Positions 41,211 through 50,660 of a DNA stretch of 64,000 nucleotides are shown piece after piece. Source of the DNA: an uncultured Ignavibacteria bacterium (GTDB lineage: Bacteria > Bacteroidota > Ignavibacteria > Ch128b). Under the pieces are notes generated by a model. It was given only the letters and a program-made list of their open reading frames with translations, did no database searches and was not told the origin of the DNA. A program made the translations under genes and the position numbers. Numbering within the stretch: the stretch's first letter is position 1; every line of letters begins with the position of its first letter. The stretch spans positions 1 through 64,000 of the forward strand of contig CALDZP010000046.1 of assembly GCA_937944105.1 (NCBI GenBank). Reading direction: 5' to 3'.

Positions 41211-42818
41211 TTAAAACCTTGATTTTAAGTTAAGCAAAATTTCAATGGGTCTCTTATTATAATTTAACCATTGATAATTTTTTTTGTTCAATAAATTTTT
41301 AATTTCTACACCTGCGTTTAACCATCTGTTAATTTCGTAATCTCCCTCTAAATCAAAATTTATTAAAGGTGCTACCTCATTCTTAAGACTTTTATCTCCA
41401 TAACTAACTGAATTATACAAAAAACTTAATTTCAAAGAAAGGGGGTTGATAAATTTATAACCATATGTAAATTTTAATTGTAATTTAGGAACATGTGGTT
41501 CCTGGCGAGTTGTTTCTGTTAATTTTGAATTGATGTATTTGAAATTAAATAACAGATTACCAAAATTCTTAAAATCAAGGAAAAGAAATGTATTTATTTC
41601 AATGGCATTAGTTTCTAATTTTTGCAAATTGAAATACCCACTATCTTTTGGACTCGTTCCTGCAACAAAAACATTTTTCCCCATTACACGATAATTCGAT
41701 AATTCAAATTTAATATTGCTTCTCCTATCAAAATAAATGATTGTTCCGAAACCGAAACGATTCTTATATCTTTCTATTGAATAATTAAATGACGAGGTAT
41801 CTAAATAAGGATTTTCATTCCATAAGTTGATTGGCGTTTTATTGAGCAATTTATTTTCATAAAATAAATTTAAAGTCCAATAATCGCTTAAACCAAAACC
41901 CAATCGAACACTTGGAGCTAAAAATTGTTTACCATCTTCTTTTTCTGACTGATAATCCATTCGAGTAATAATGTTCATAACTTTAAATAATTTTCTAAAA
42001 TAGAGCTCTCCATAGGCTGAAAGAATTAGAGTATTTTTTGTAAAATCTTTTGATACTTTGTAAATCATCGGTTGAGCTGAAGCTGTTAACTCAAAATGTT
42101 CAAAAGAAGATTTAAGAACACCAAAAGCACTTAATTCAGCAAAAGAAAAATCCCATTTGCTCAATTTTTGATAATCAAAATTCCCACCAAATGTCAGATT
42201 AAATTCTCTATAAAAAAGATTTTCAAAACTTCCTTTGAGATTAAAGTTTGTAATTGTTTTAAAAGTATCTGCATCAAAAGATTTAAAGTTTGAGTATTTA
42301 AAATAATCAAATTGGCCTGTAATATTTAATCGAGCAGGTGGTTGATCTTCCTTTTTTATTATTAATGTGTTATTAGCATAAATATTTGATTTAAAAAATC
42401 TGGAATTCTTTTCATAATCTCGGCTATTGATTAAATTTCCACCTATGTTAAAATTATATTGTTCAACTTTTAATGCATAATAAAAGTCTAACTCGGGTAA
42501 AGTATAAATTCCTAATGCAGTTTTAATCCTTCCATTATACTTAGTTGATGAATCTATAATTGAAGGCTGCTGTTTTGCTGGGTCAGATAGTCCTTCAAGT
42601 TTTAATTCTTGAACTTTAATTTTAGGTAAAATGAATTCTTTTGAAAGTGGAGTGATTAATTCGATAGTATTTTTATTCTGTTGAGGCATCTCAACGGTTG
42701 CCTGACCTGTAATAACAAAATCAGGGAGTTCTATCTCGGGAATTTTTGATCTAACTGTATCTGTTTGAGCAAATAACTCAATAAAACTTATTAAACAGAA
42801 AAAAATGATCTTTTTCAT
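41211..42818 (-). CDS. Predicted outer-membrane barrel protein of the TonB operon
   Basis: A 535-residue protein with a signal peptide (MKKIIFFCLISFIELFAQ). It has a short N-terminal segment with PEIELPDFVITGQATVEMPQ, then a long alternating pattern rich in Y, F, N and K ending in EILLNLKSRF, as in outer-membrane barrels. No TonB-receptor plug domain is evident, although the leading VITGQA segment resembles the start of one. It overlaps the TPR gene by four bases. Its position suggests it is the outer-membrane client or partner of the TonB system. Confidence 0.7.
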   Translation of the reverse strand: MKKIIFFCLISFIELFAQTDTVRSKIPEIELPDFVITGQATVEMPQQNKNTIELITPLSKEFILPKIKVQELKLEGLSDPAKQQPSIIDSSTKYNGRIKTALGIYTLPELDFYYALKVEQYNFNIGGNLINSRDYEKNSRFFKSNIYANNTLIIKKEDQPPARLNITGQFDYFKYSNFKSFDADTFKTITNFNLKGSFENLFYREFNLTFGGNFDYQKLSKWDFSFAELSAFGVLKSSFEHFELTASAQPMIYKVSKDFTKNTLILSAYGELYFRKLFKVMNIITRMDYQSEKEDGKQFLAPSVRLGFGLSDYWTLNLFYENKLLNKTPINLWNENPYLDTSSFNYSIERYKNRFGFGTIIYFDRRSNIKFELSNYRVMGKNVFVAGTSPKDSGYFNLQKLETNAIEINTFLFLDFKNFGNLLFNFKYINSKLTETTRQEPHVPKLQLKFTYGYKFINPLSLKLSFLYNSVSYGDKSLKNEVAPLINFDLEGDYEINRWLNAGVEIKNLLNKKNYQWLNYNKRPIEILLNLKSRF

Positions 42819-45784
42819 TTTAATTTTTTTAACTTATTTTTTGCTTGCAAACCAAGTTCACCTTTGGGATCAATTTTAGTTACCTCTGTATAAAATTCTT
42901 TCGCTTTTCTTTTGTCTTTCAATTGCTCATAAATTTCTGCAACTCTAAAAAATCCTTTAACAAGCCAATCTGTATGACCAGCAAAAGCATAACGAAGTTT
43001 AAGGAATTCAGCGATTGCATCCTGATATTTTTTCTTGTTATACAAAATTTCGCCAATAAGATATTGACTTTCAGCACCAAATTCATCATTTCTTAATTCA
43101 ACAACTTTTCTGAAATAAGTCAATGCAGAATCAGGATTAGCATTCATTTCGATTTTTCCAATTTCGAATAAAGCTCGTGAATAAAACCCTGTCCCTTGAT
43201 ATTTTGTAGTTACGTCATTAAAATATTTTCTTGCTCTTGTAATATCCCCTTTTTCGAAATATGCTTTGCCAAGCCAGTAGTTTGCCTCTGCAATTAAATT
43301 TGAATTTGGAAAATTTTTAATAAGAATATCGAATTGTTCTATTGCTTCATCAAATTTATTTAGAGTTCGATAAATATTACCTGATTCAAGAATTGCATCA
43401 TCTACGAGTTCATCGTTTGAATAATTTTTAATTATTAATGAGAGATTAAAAAGTGCATCATCGTATGCTTTTAATTGAAGAAATGATTTTGCTATAGAGA
43501 AATATCCAAGTGGAACAAGCGAACTATTCGGGAAAAAAGAAATAAATTCACGATAGGCTGCAATGGCTTCTTGAAATCTCCTTTGACTTAAATACAAATC
43601 TCCTTTTTTTATTAAAAGTTTATCGAGATGACGATTACCAGGATTGGAATAAACGAATTCAGTTATTGCCTGAGCAGCTTGATCAATTTTACCCTGAGAA
43701 ACATAAGCATATTGTATTCCATTCATTGCATCAAGTACAAAATCTGATTGAGGATAATTTTTCAAAACCTGATTATAATTTGAAATTGCTAAATCGTATT
43801 TGCCAAGATTAAAGTAAGCATCTCCAATTGAATAGTAAGCAAGAGGAATAATTGGTGAATTTGGAAAAGTTTGTATTAGTTTTTGATATTCTTCGATGCT
43901 TAATTCATATTTTCCCTGTTTAAATCTTATCCATCCTATTAAATATTGAACCTCATCGGCATATCTTGAGGCAGGATATTTGGATAAAAATCTTTTCAAT
44001 TCTTCAATTGATGCTTCAAGATTTCCAGCACGAAAGAGTGCCTGAGCAAGTTGATAAGAAACATAATCGCTACCTCGAGCATCTGGATCGGAAAAATAAT
44101 CACGATATAATTGACTTGCCTTTGAAAAATTCTTCTGTGCGTAATATGAATCCGCTAATCTTAATTTTATCTCGTTAAAATATCTGGAATAAGTAAAATC
44201 TTCTAAAAATTTTTGAGCAAGTTGAATTACTCTTGAATAGTTTTTGAGATTAAAATTACTATAAATTAAACCGTAATAAGAAAGTTCTTTGAGCAAATCG
44301 TCACGAGTAATTTTTATCGCATTTTCATATTCACGAATTGCCTCTTTGAATTTATTCTGAGCATAATAAGATTCACCTAGATAAAATCTAACTTTATCTT
44401 CTTCTCGAATTTTCTTTAATGATAAAATTTTATTGAGTGCAAAATTAGTCGCATCATAATTATTTAAATAAAAATTCGAGATAGCCAAACCAAGTAATGC
44501 ATCGTTGTAATCCTCATCATCCTCACTTAACAAACTTACTGCAAGTTCATAATTTGTTTTAGCTATTCTAAAATTTTTTCTCTCCAGATAGATAGTCCCA
44601 AGGATCAAAGCGGCACTCGATCTACTTTTTTCATCCAATGTGTCTTCAACGACTTCAATTAAATATCTTTCTGCATCGGAATATTTTTTCAACTCATAAT
44701 TAATCAATCCAAGTTGATACTTTGCCTTTGTTGTGTATTCATTTGAAGGGAAGTTATTAATATATTCTTTAAATTCTTCAATTGCCCGCTTATTATTTTC
44801 TAAATTACGGCTAATAAAACCAAGCCAGTAAAGAGAGCGTTCGGCAATTGAATCAGTATCAAGAGAAAGTTCTTTAAATACTTTATGAGCCTGTTCAAAT
44901 TTATTTTGTTGATAAAAACTCCAGGCGAGTCCATATTTTGCAGGTCTCACCATAGGCGAGTTCGGGAAACGATTTACAACATTCTGAAACTCAACCTGAG
45001 CTTCATAAAATTTACCAATTTTATAATAACTATTCGCAAGTATGTAATAAGCTTCAGCCATACTTTGCTGGGAAAGAGTTCTGATTTTTGGATCACTCAG
45101 TCGAGTTATTGCTTTATTGTATGAACCATTAATGTAATGGGCATAAGAAACTCTTACTAACGCATGGGGTGTTAGATTCGAAGTAGGAAAATCCATTATC
45201 AATTTTTCATAATAATATTCAGCTTTATCATAAAATTTCAATTTCTCATACAGAAAAGCCAATGAAAATAAGGTGTGATCATATCTTGTATTAGTTTCAT
45301 TAAAATTGAGAGCTTTCAAAAAATTTTTTTCAGCTTTATCAAATTGATTTTGAGCTGAGTAAACTTCACCTAACCAATAATAAGCAAGACCAACATATTT
45401 ACTTTCACTTTCATTTTCGATTAACTTCAATAAAAATTTTTCTGAATTACTATATACACCAAGTGAGTAGTAAATTTCACCGAGTCGAAGTAAGGCAAGA
45501 TCATAATTTCTATCGTAAGGGAATCGTATTATATAATTTTCAAAATCAAGACTTGCTTCAATAAATTCATTCTGACGATATTTTATATCCCCTAATAAGT
45601 AATAAATCTGAGCAAGTGATTCATAACTTAGATCTTTATCTTCTTTAATTTCATTGAGTATCTTATAAGCTTCTGAATAAAAACCATCCTCATAAAGTTT
45701 TAAACCACGATCAAATTTATCTACAATAGATTGAGCAAAAGTTACTCTAATAATTAATAATGCTATAAAAATTTTCCTTTTCAT
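42815..45784 (-). CDS. Large TPR-repeat protein
   Basis: A 989-residue periplasmic protein with a signal peptide and about 25 tetratricopeptide-like repeats filling the rest (repeated A-x-Y-x-L-G, YDKAIxxY and FPNSxxxxxA patterns). YbgF/BamD-like spacing (FPNSPxxPxAYYxIGxAY) is frequent, so it should act as a scaffold for envelope proteins. It has no catalytic motif. It overlaps the DUF92-type gene and the barrel gene by four bases each, so it is firmly part of the operon. Confidence 0.85.
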   Translation of the reverse strand: MKRKIFIALLIIRVTFAQSIVDKFDRGLKLYEDGFYSEAYKILNEIKEDKDLSYESLAQIYYLLGDIKYRQNEFIEASLDFENYIIRFPYDRNYDLALLRLGEIYYSLGVYSNSEKFLLKLIENESESKYVGLAYYWLGEVYSAQNQFDKAEKNFLKALNFNETNTRYDHTLFSLAFLYEKLKFYDKAEYYYEKLIMDFPTSNLTPHALVRVSYAHYINGSYNKAITRLSDPKIRTLSQQSMAEAYYILANSYYKIGKFYEAQVEFQNVVNRFPNSPMVRPAKYGLAWSFYQQNKFEQAHKVFKELSLDTDSIAERSLYWLGFISRNLENNKRAIEEFKEYINNFPSNEYTTKAKYQLGLINYELKKYSDAERYLIEVVEDTLDEKSRSSAALILGTIYLERKNFRIAKTNYELAVSLLSEDDEDYNDALLGLAISNFYLNNYDATNFALNKILSLKKIREEDKVRFYLGESYYAQNKFKEAIREYENAIKITRDDLLKELSYYGLIYSNFNLKNYSRVIQLAQKFLEDFTYSRYFNEIKLRLADSYYAQKNFSKASQLYRDYFSDPDARGSDYVSYQLAQALFRAGNLEASIEELKRFLSKYPASRYADEVQYLIGWIRFKQGKYELSIEEYQKLIQTFPNSPIIPLAYYSIGDAYFNLGKYDLAISNYNQVLKNYPQSDFVLDAMNGIQYAYVSQGKIDQAAQAITEFVYSNPGNRHLDKLLIKKGDLYLSQRRFQEAIAAYREFISFFPNSSLVPLGYFSIAKSFLQLKAYDDALFNLSLIIKNYSNDELVDDAILESGNIYRTLNKFDEAIEQFDILIKNFPNSNLIAEANYWLGKAYFEKGDITRARKYFNDVTTKYQGTGFYSRALFEIGKIEMNANPDSALTYFRKVVELRNDEFGAESQYLIGEILYNKKKYQDAIAEFLKLRYAFAGHTDWLVKGFFRVAEIYEQLKDKRKAKEFYTEVTKIDPKGELGLQAKNKLKKLK

Positions 45785-47259
45785 ACAGTCAAAAATATAA
45801 AATAAAGTAAACTTATGAAAAATACGGAAGAAATATTTACCAAATCGTTATCAATAAATTTTATCCCCTTGAAATATTGAGTAGAAGATTGACAATGAAT
45901 TTGTTTTTCGGTCAGTTTATTACAAACAGGACATTTATAAACTACCTGAACGGTTGATCCAAGTAAACTATCAAGTAAATTTCCGAAAAGCGAAAAAATC
46001 AGAATAGTAATGAGAATAGTAGCCGATAAATTTTCGAAATATGAACCACTTATCAAAATTACAATCGAACCTAAAATTCCACCAAACGTTCCAATTAAAG
46101 AAATTCCACCTGATATCCCTGCTTCGACTTTTCTAAACGAAGTTATCAGGTAAACATTCTTTGCCAGTAAAACTCCAAATTCAGTTGACCATGTATCAGC
46201 AGTAGAAATTGCAACAGCCAAAAGATAAACAAGATACCAATTAACTTTTTCTGGTAATAAGATACTTAAAACACAAATTAAAAGCGGAACCCCACCATTT
46301 GCCAGAACTTGTTTATAATCTCTTCTGCTTCCTTTTTCAAATATTTGATGAACTTCTTTTCTGGATAGTCTTTCTGCAATTTTTGAAAGTAAAGAAGATA
46401 AAATAAAGAAAGTTAAAATAGGGACAGTCCATTTCCATCCACCTATTCCAAAAATGAACAAAGCTAAAATAAAAGTTACAGCAGAACCACTAAGATCTAG
46501 AAATTTTAATCGGTATGAAATTATTGAAATTAGAATTGCTAACACCGATGCAAGTAAGAAGTTATTAATATCAATTCCAGAATAAAAGAAAATCATTCCC
46601 GAAGTAGAGAGAATAACTGGTAGACTTAAATTATCTGTGCCTTTCGTACTGATTGATTCCGTGATACCACCAATGAACGAAAAAACTAAAGCAACAAAAG
46701 TAAAACTAAGATTGTCATAATCAATAAAATTAAATTTATCCCACATAGTAAATTTTACAATCCACATCAAGATGAATGAGGAGATAAAAAAAGCAATTGA
46801 ACCATTAAAGGTCTTGGGCTCTTTAGTAAATTTAGTGTAAACTTTAGATTTTGCATTCATTCCGAATAGAGCAGCTAAAGCATCACAAATTGAAAATATT
46901 AAAAAAGCAAAACTGATTAAATATTTATTAACATTCCAGAAAAACAAAACACTTATCAAAAATGACAGAGGATAATAAAAAATTCCAAGGTTTTCCGAAT
47001 GATTATGATCTATTTGCTTCAGCAATTGTTTTTTAATAAGAATAAAATTAGTCAGCGTAAAACCCACACCAATAAATAAAACAAGATAAAAACTGCTTAT
47101 GATAAAGGGGACATAAAAAACAATAAGACCTGTAGTGATATGAAGTAATTTCCTTGCAAGAGATCTGGAGAGAAGATTCTTTCTTGACAAGAATTCAAAT
47201 AAAAAAAGAAAAACAAGAGTTAAGAAAGTTAAGAATAAAAGTAGCTTGAACTCATTCAT
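45781..47259 (-). CDS. Fusion of a VTE5-like and a VTE6-like (DUF92) lipid kinase
   Basis: A 492-residue membrane protein. The first half (about 1-230) resembles the CDP-alcohol/dolichol-phytol kinase (VTE5) family: SRSLARKLLHITTGL, ICDALAALFGMN and FIGGITESISTKG. The second half (about 240-492) is a DUF92 (VTE6) domain with GSRRDYKQVLANGGVP and ADTWSTEFG. In plants the two act in turn to phosphorylate phytol. Here they sit in one chain. A zinc-like CPVCNKL-HC pair lies near the end. It leads the TPR-barrel-HU-ExbBD-TonB operon. Confidence 0.8.
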   Translation of the reverse strand: MNEFKLLLFLTFLTLVFLFLFEFLSRKNLLSRSLARKLLHITTGLIVFYVPFIISSFYLVLFIGVGFTLTNFILIKKQLLKQIDHNHSENLGIFYYPLSFLISVLFFWNVNKYLISFAFLIFSICDALAALFGMNAKSKVYTKFTKEPKTFNGSIAFFISSFILMWIVKFTMWDKFNFIDYDNLSFTFVALVFSFIGGITESISTKGTDNLSLPVILSTSGMIFFYSGIDINNFLLASVLAILISIISYRLKFLDLSGSAVTFILALFIFGIGGWKWTVPILTFFILSSLLSKIAERLSRKEVHQIFEKGSRRDYKQVLANGGVPLLICVLSILLPEKVNWYLVYLLAVAISTADTWSTEFGVLLAKNVYLITSFRKVEAGISGGISLIGTFGGILGSIVILISGSYFENLSATILITILIFSLFGNLLDSLLGSTVQVVYKCPVCNKLTEKQIHCQSSTQYFKGIKFIDNDLVNISSVFFISLLYFIFLTV

Positions 47260-47313
47260 TTTTTTTAATGGTCAAAATAATAACAGTTTCTATTAATCTC
47301 AATGAAAAGTTTA

Positions 47314-47340
47314 AAATAAAAAACCGCCTCGAAGAGGCGG
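47314..47340 (-). terminator. Intrinsic terminator of the TPR lipoprotein-like gene
   Basis: CCGCCTC pairs with GAGGCGG around a GAA triloop, followed on the minus strand by a T-rich run. It lies about 20 bases after the stop codon at 47360. Confidence 0.88.
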
Positions 47341-47359
47341 GCTTAATCAGATTTTATTT

Positions 47360-48118
47360 TTATTTGGTGAGGTTTTTCAATTCATAATCACAGACTGCTT
47401 TATAGGTAGGATCTTTCTTCCCTTCTTCAAAAGCTAATTTTGCTTCATTCATTCTACCTAAATTTTTCAATGCAAGTCCCTTGTAATAAAAAATTCCGCC
47501 TTTCGAAACCTTTTGACGATACTTCAAAGCATTATCTGCGGCAGCAAGCGCATCTTCATACTTTCCATTCTCAACATATGCTCGGGCAAGTGCCAGATAA
47601 GCTGCGTCATTTTTGGAATCATTCTGAATAGCTTTCTTAAGGTTATCTATTGCTTTATCATATTCGAAATTTTTTAATTGTTGATCTGCAAGTTTTAAGT
47701 ATGAAAGTGAAATATTTTTTTCAACCTGATTTTTTAATTGAGCATTCTTTGTAAGTTCAAGGGTTTTTAAGAAGTTATTTATTGATTGCTCATAATTTCC
47801 TCGTGTGAACTCAAGTGTACCAAGTGCATTATATGCTAAATCGAAATCTGATTTTAATTTTAATGCCTCATTTAAATCATTATACGCTTGATCAAGTTGA
47901 TTCATTTTCCGATGAGCTATACCCTTCTGATAAAAGATTCTGTAATCTTTTTGAATTTTTAATGCCTGTTCATATAATTGAATAGCTGCGGAGTAATTGC
48001 CTTCTTTCATTTTCTGATTACCTTCGTTATAAAATTTTGCAGCATCGGGATTCATATCCTGGGCAATTAAAAGATGGATTGAAAACAGTAATACGAAGAT
48101 TATTTTCAATAACTTCAT
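47360..48118 (-). CDS. Periplasmic TPR protein
   Basis: A 252-residue protein with a signal peptide (MKLLKIIFVLLFSIHLLIAQ) and about five to six tetratricopeptide repeats (YNEGNQKMKEGNYSAAIQLY, then AYNALGTLEFTRGNYEQSI and similar). It should be a small periplasmic scaffold. It follows the tRNA-Leu gene by about 60 bases and ends in a terminator. Confidence 0.82.
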   Translation of the reverse strand: MKLLKIIFVLLFSIHLLIAQDMNPDAAKFYNEGNQKMKEGNYSAAIQLYEQALKIQKDYRIFYQKGIAHRKMNQLDQAYNDLNEALKLKSDFDLAYNALGTLEFTRGNYEQSINNFLKTLELTKNAQLKNQVEKNISLSYLKLADQQLKNFEYDKAIDNLKKAIQNDSKNDAAYLALARAYVENGKYEDALAAADNALKYRQKVSKGGIFYYKGLALKNLGRMNEAKLAFEEGKKDPTYKAVCDYELKNLTK

Positions 48119-48178
48119 TTATTAACTCCTTTTATAGGTAATGATGGATGAAAAATAACTCTACTAAAGTAGATATAG

Positions 48179-48260
48179 TGCGGAAGGCGGGACTTGAACC
48201 CGCACGCCTCTCGGCGCCACCCCCTCAAGATGGTGTGTCTACCAGTTCCACCACTTCCGC
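48179..48260 (-). tRNA. tRNA-Leu (anticodon GAG)
   Basis: The minus strand folds as a type II tRNA. The acceptor stem is GCGGAAG with CTTCCGC, the D-arm GGAACTGGTAGACAC is typical of tRNA-Leu, the anticodon loop is TTGAGGG with GAG at positions 34-36, a long variable arm is GCGCCGAGAGGCG, and the T-arm has GGTTCAAGTCC. The 3' CCA is not encoded and would be added after transcription. Confidence 0.95.
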
Positions 48261-48330
48261 AAAGAACCAACGCAAAAATAAAAGTTTGAAAAAAAATTTC
48301 AAAAATTAATTCAGGGCTCAAAAAAAATTA

Positions 48331-48804
48331 TTAATCTAAAGGATTATCCCGATTTTTCTTCATCATTAAAAGGCGATTTACCTCTCTCATAAATTCTCTT
48401 TCAAATACATAGAATTTAGCAGCTTTAAAAGGATTTAATATATTTTTTAAGTTGGCGTGGAACTCTTGTCTATTTCTAAATAATTCTTGTTCAAGTTCAT
48501 TTAATCTTTTTTCGAGCTCTTCAAATCTTTTTTCATTAAACTTGGACTCATTTTTGGTTAATCGTTCAAACTGATCAAAGATTTTTTCTCTTTCTCTTTG
48601 AATTGACATTACCTTCTTCTGATGTTCGTTATAAAGTGTAAAAAACTTTATTGATTCCTCTCCTGAAAGATCGAGGGTTTCAATCAATTTAATTTTCTTA
48701 AATTCTTCAAGGCGCTTTAATCTTTCTTCTCTTGGACCCCACCTCTGAGCAAACAAAGCCTGGGTGATTACAAATAGCATCGCAATTAAAATTAATCTTT
48801 TCAT
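48331..48804 (-). CDS. Spy/CpxP-like periplasmic helical protein
   Basis: A 157-residue protein with a signal peptide (MKRLILIAMLFVITQALFAQ) and a long, charged, helical body with ESIKFFTLYNEHQKKVMSIQ and LEKRLNELEQELFRNR, and FKAAKFYVFEREF near the end. This recalls the Spy/CpxP/CnrX/ZraP group of periplasmic chaperones and metal sensors, although the LTxxQ motif is not strict. AAGGAG lies six bases upstream of the ATG; a TTG two codons earlier was rejected. It is the third gene after the ECF sigma and anti-sigma genes. Confidence 0.7.
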   Translation of the reverse strand: MKRLILIAMLFVITQALFAQRWGPREERLKRLEEFKKIKLIETLDLSGEESIKFFTLYNEHQKKVMSIQREREKIFDQFERLTKNESKFNEKRFEELEKRLNELEQELFRNRQEFHANLKNILNPFKAAKFYVFEREFMREVNRLLMMKKNRDNPLD

Positions 48805-48814
48805 TTCCAACTCC

Positions 48815-49450
48815 TTAAAATTTTCTTGTTTCTAGTTGAGCAATTATTTCATTTATTTCATCATCATTCAAATCTGCAGTATTTAAATTATAAAATTCAT
48901 TTTCATAAAAATTGTTTATTAATTGATTTTGCATTTCACGAAGCGAATTGACGATACCTTGAAAATATTCACTTCTCAAAATGTTTAGGTTCTCTGCATT
49001 TTCAATTAAATATTCTTCATTCAAATAAAAATTGGTCAATTCTTCTGAATCGGTCTCAAACGAACTCTCCAAATTTTGATTTTTATCTTGCAAGTATTTA
49101 TTCGCAACTTGATTGAGTTGGTCATCTGAAAAATTGAAGAAAACTAAAAAGATAATTAAAACAAGACTTGCAAGACTTAAATATGGGTTTAAGCTCAATT
49201 CATACCATTTCCGTTTTGACTTTTTACTTACAATTTCCAGAGGATCTAAATTTCTAAAGTAATGCTCCTTTGTTTCAAGTAAATTATTATTTTCCTTTTC
49301 TAAAACTAAAAACAATTTTTCTAGATCTTTAAATTCGGAAAGACAAGTTTTGCACTCTCCAAGATGGTGTTGAAGCAATGCTTTCTCAGGTTCATTCAAT
49401 TCACTATCAAAATATCTTACAATTAAATTCTTAATTTCTTCACAATTCAT
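48815..49450 (-). CDS. Zinc-finger anti-sigma factor
   Basis: A 211-residue anti-sigma factor. C3, H29, C33 and C36 (HHLGECKTC) form the zf-HC2 zinc site that clamps an ECF sigma. One membrane segment (about 86-106) places the remaining 105 residues, rich in N and E, in the periplasm. Its start overlaps the end of the sigma gene by 11 bases, so the two are translated together. The Spy-like gene follows after about ten bases. Confidence 0.9.
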   Translation of the reverse strand: MNCEEIKNLIVRYFDSELNEPEKALLQHHLGECKTCLSEFKDLEKLFLVLEKENNNLLETKEHYFRNLDPLEIVSKKSKRKWYELSLNPYLSLASLVLIIFLVFFNFSDDQLNQVANKYLQDKNQNLESSFETDSEELTNFYLNEEYLIENAENLNILRSEYFQGIVNSLREMQNQLINNFYENEFYNLNTADLNDDEINEIIAQLETRKF

Positions 49451-49994
49451 TTTTTAGCTCCTTTTGCAACTTATTAATCGCATGAAAATAATTTGCTTTC
49501 AAAGCACCAACAGATGTTCCAAGAATATCTGAAATTTCTTCATAAGAAAGACCATCATAATACCTTAATGTAAAAACAATTCTCTGTTTTTCAGGCAATT
49601 TATTTATTGCTTCTTGTATTTTATTAGACAACTCATTCTCTCTATAGCTTAATTCAGGCGATTGTTTATCATCTTTGAATAACCATTCGTCTACCTCGTC
49701 ATAATCGAAAAAATTACGAATTTTCCTTTTTTTCAATTCATTTAGAGAAAGATTAGTCACTATTCTATATAGCCATGTATATATTGATGATTCCCTTCTG
49801 AAATTTTTAAGTTCTTTATACATTTTAATTATTACTTCCTGAGTTATATCATTTGCGTCTTCGTGATTTCCAAGTAATCTATAAGCTGTTAAATAGACTT
49901 TTCTTTTATATTTATCAATTAATGCTTTAAAGGCACTATCATCCCCCTCAAGAAATCTATCTATCAGAATATTATCATCAATGATATTTTTCAT
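49440..49994 (-). CDS. ECF RNA polymerase sigma factor (partner of zf-HC2)
   Basis: A 184-residue ECF sigma. Region 2 is DANDITQEVIIKMYKELKNFRRESSIYTWLYRI, and region 4 is LPEKQRIVFTLRYYDGLSYEEISDILGTSVGALK with a helix-turn-helix. The ATG at 49994 is used in place of a TTG one codon upstream. No clear ribosome site was found. It leads a sigma/anti-sigma/Spy-like operon that is probably self-activated under envelope stress. Confidence 0.92.
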   Translation of the reverse strand: MKNIIDDNILIDRFLEGDDSAFKALIDKYKRKVYLTAYRLLGNHEDANDITQEVIIKMYKELKNFRRESSIYTWLYRIVTNLSLNELKKRKIRNFFDYDEVDEWLFKDDKQSPELSYRENELSNKIQEAINKLPEKQRIVFTLRYYDGLSYEEISDILGTSVGALKANYFHAINKLQKELKNEL

Positions 49995-50093
49995 CAAAAT
50001 ATTGACTGTAAATAAGCTATTAAAGTTTAATTTGTTATTAAAATTTTTTAAGTTTTTTTCAGAAGGTCAATTCAGAATAGATGTTTTTCCAAA

Positions 50094-50660
50094 TTAACGA
50101 ATCTCGAGTGTATTAATTACACTTTCTTGAATCGAGAATAGTTCAATTAATGAAATTTCCCCATAACCCTTTCCAGCAGAGTAAGCGACAGATTCGAAAT
50201 AATTCCCCTTTTTCTCGGTGATTAAGACTCGTGCAAACTGATTATCACCGAATCTATATTCAAATACCGAATAAATTAAATTCCCATTTCGCATTAAAGT
50301 AGGTTCAGTCATTAACTTAAATTTCTCCCCATACTTTCGTTTATAAAGTATGGCAGTAACCTTTGCAATATCTAAGAGATTTTCTAAATCATCACCGGAT
50401 TTTTTGATCCCAATTAAATTAATTTTCCTTATAACTATTACACCAATATAATTTTCATGAATAATCCAGATTTCATTACCCTCATATCGAACATCTTTCG
50501 TGTAGAACCAGTCTTGGGGAACTAAAACAAAAAAGTCTCTATCTCTGGATTCTGCAATTTCATTGGTCAGATTAAAAATTCTATACTCTGATTCAACTAT
50601 TTTAAGTGAAGGTAAACAACCAGAGATAAAAACTAAAAGAACTATAATTAACTTTTTCAA
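50094..50660 (-). CDS. Lipoprotein of unknown function
   Basis: A 188-residue lipoprotein (lipobox FISGC, C15). The body has an alternating beta pattern with VPQDWFYTKDVRYEGNEIW and EISLIELFSIQES, but no family could be named. Its start overlaps the PorV-like gene by four bases, which suggests a joint role at the outer membrane, possibly as the lipoprotein partner of the barrel. Confidence 0.65.
   Translation of the reverse strand: MKKLIIVLLVFISGCLPSLKIVESEYRIFNLTNEIAESRDRDFFVLVPQDWFYTKDVRYEGNEIWIIHENYIGVIVIRKINLIGIKKSGDDLENLLDIAKVTAILYKRKYGEKFKLMTEPTLMRNGNLIYSVFEYRFGDNQFARVLITEKKGNYFESVAYSAGKGYGEISLIELFSIQESVINTLEIR

Noticed and set aside
48115-48321. A 68-codon minus-strand gene
   Set aside because: The frame runs through the tRNA-Leu gene and is a shadow of it.
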